DNA of 64,000 nucleotides. Origin: Vitrella brassicaformis. Its lineage: Eukaryota > Sar > Vitrellaceae. This document shows, piece by piece, positions 62,399 through 64,000 of the stretch. The notes beneath the pieces are model-generated. The model saw nothing but the letters and a program-made list of their open reading frames with translations. It did not search any database and had not been told where the DNA came from. The stretch's first letter is position 1. The number at the start of each line of letters is the position of its first letter. The stretch lies in NCBI GenBank assembly GCA_001179505.1, contig CDMY01000357.1, forward strand, positions 1-64,000, written 5' to 3'. A program made the translations under genes and the position numbers.

Positions 62399-64000
62399 GT
62401 GGGTGAGGATCAACGCCGTTTGGACCGACCGACCGACCGGTGTTTGCAATGCTAGGGGGGGCTCTCTCTGTTTTGACTGTAGCTAGCCAGCCAGCTCCGT
62501 GGACGACGGCAGGCACGTGTGACGTGTGTGTGTTGTTTCTCGGTGACGACTGACTGATGAATTCATGCATGGCCATCCATTGCATGAGTGGCGTGATTTT
62601 AATTCATCGTTGCTCATGTGGCCTTGCCCTGGCTGGGGCCACCCACCATCCATCCATTCATCAGTCAGTCCTTGGTCCCATCGATCAATCAATAGGTCCG
62701 TCCGTCACACAACACACAGACATGAGAGGTGAGCACATCACATAGATCATCTAGCAAATAGTCCATCCAGTCCATCCCCTCCAGCCGCACCCACCGCACA
62801 TGTCAGTCATGTGTGCTGTGGTGTGCACGTACGTATGCAGAAAGTTAGTAAGCAGTTCCTGGCCTGCCTGTGCCTGTCGCTGCACTGCAATCCACTCGGC
62901 CATCATCATGCCATGCCTCCGTCGGTTCGAACCGACGTGCTGCATCCTTCCATGAGTCACTCGCCTGGCGGGCTGGCTGGGCACGTGAGAGAAAAAAGAC
63001 AGCCAGCCATTGCAATCAATGCATATGGATGGATGATCGATCAGATGCACGCGCCTCTGGTGGGTCGGTGGGTTGTTGAAATAAAGCAACCTGTGGCTGG
63101 CTGGCTGACTGACAGACAGATGGACAGACGGCCGTATAGCATCCCTCTCGTGTGCGGGTGACTAAAAATAGCACCGTCCCACAACCCACCTCACACTGGC
63201 GGAAAAAACGTGTCCGCGTCGCTTCACATCCCTGTCCGCACACCCATTGATTGCTGCTATCAAGACATGAAGGGGAGGGCGTATGCAGGCTGTGTGGTGA
63301 TGCGCAATGTGGGTCCCGTCCCGCAAGCAAAGCAAGGCAAAAAAGGGTCCATCCATCCATCGGTACGTCATCCATCCATCGAAAGCACAAAGGTAGGTGA
63401 GAAAAACGGCCAAGGCGGACGGGCGTACACAAGATGGGTAATGTATTGTATGTATAGCACTAGTAGTAGAGACAGACAGACATGCAGACTTCTGGCTAGA
63501 TCACACACTCACAGGTACAGAAAGTGACTTCGGTCCATCAATCCATCTCTCTCCCTACTTGGTTCGTTTGGTGCCTCACTCCACTCATTTGGTCCGTCCA
63601 CTCCATGCCACCCGATGATAAATATTCCCTCCCTCTCTCTCCGTTGGCTGCCTGCTACTCGTCACAGAGGCTCTATCTGTCTGTCCGCTACTCGAGCACT
63701 CATCGGTGCGGCCCTGTAGGACTCCCTCCCTCCCTCCCTACCTAACTCCCATTCGCTCAGGTGCGCACACACGCATAGCATAAACAAACAACCAGACAGC
63801 GGTGCACACAAACAGACACTCACGCGCAGACACACACACGCACCACGCACTCACTGGCAGACAGGCTCCCTCCCTCCCTCTCCCTCCCAGGCAGGCAGGC
63901 AGGCAGGCAGGGACGCAAAACTGGTGGATAAACTGCCGGGTGGCCCGTCACGTATGTCTGTCTGCCTGGATGTCTGTATGACTTGCGTGCGAGTATGTTG
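62399..64000. other. Low-complexity intergenic DNA, no gene recognised
   Basis: CATC, TGGA, CTGG, CAGA, CTCC and GGCA runs throughout. A perfect 18-bp palindrome lies at 62920-62937. I see no tRNA cloverleaf and no spliced frame. A gene outside the window may begin beyond 64000. Confidence 0.5.

Noticed and set aside
62915-62940. GGTTCGAACC as a tRNA B box
   Set aside because: No A box, acceptor stem or cloverleaf around it on either strand; the sequence is a simple palindrome.

Overview
The window is eukaryotic nuclear DNA with dense, intron-rich genes. Introns run from 30 nt to a few hundred nt, mostly GT-AG, and are filled with (TCTG)n/(CAGA)n, (TGGA)n and (CA)n microsatellites. Three runs of exactly 300 N are scaffold gaps. 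Gene content (AP-4 adaptor, U3 snoRNP IMP3, cathepsin Z, TraB protein, acetyl-CoA thiolase, M17 aminopeptidase, PA-domain subtilase) and N-termini that read as mitochondrial or multi-step plastid targeting peptides suggest a photosynthetic alveolate such as a chromerid (Vitrella-like). That assignment is an inference from style, not from a marker gene.

I rebuilt 21 multi-exon genes by joining exons at splice sites with consistent reading phase, and recognise a further three-member degenerate family. Order: 0.6-2.9 kb secreted Cys-rich protein (-); 3.7-5.4 rhomboid-like membrane protein (-); 5.5-7.2 CCDC25/Jlp2 (+); 7.5-8.4 AP-4 sigma (-); 8.6-9.6 thioredoxin (+); 10.2-10.65 perfect 243-bp tandem duplication; 11.2-15.2 RluA pseudouridine synthase with a long helical N-terminus (-); gap; 16.4-20.5 type II membrane glycosidase-like protein (+); 21.4-23.4 TraB protein (-); 23.6-24.7 catechol-type O-methyltransferase (+); 25.1-27.6 leucyl aminopeptidase (-); 27.9-33.0 subtilase with a one-base frame break (-); 33.2-34.1 unknown membrane protein (+); 34.4-40.9 repeats, a gap and a tandem family of partly broken paralogues (-); 42.4-44.0 cathepsin Z (-); 44.2-45.2 IMP3 (+); 45.4-48.3 RING protein (+); 48.6-51.8 DEVD-box RNA helicase (-); 52.0-53.8 and 54.3-55.6 unknown proteins; 55.9-57.9 thiolase (+); 58.7-61.3 polytopic RING E3 (-); 61.7-62.4 four-TM protein ending in a Cdc48-binding SHP box (+); 62.4-64.0 low-complexity DNA.

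Most genes sit in divergent pairs that share a short upstream region. A GCTCGC/GCGAGC core, often inside AGCTCGCAA, recurs in at least eleven of these regions, usually 3-150 bp from a start codon, and is my best candidate for an undescribed promoter element. The second highlight is the head-to-head pair at 58.7-62.4 kb: a multi-TM RING ligase and a small membrane protein with a perfect F-x-G-x-G-x-x-L-G motif, the two parts expected of an ERAD-like membrane extraction module. The SHP box is created by splicing a GC-AG intron. Third is the fusion-like architecture of the pseudouridine synthase.
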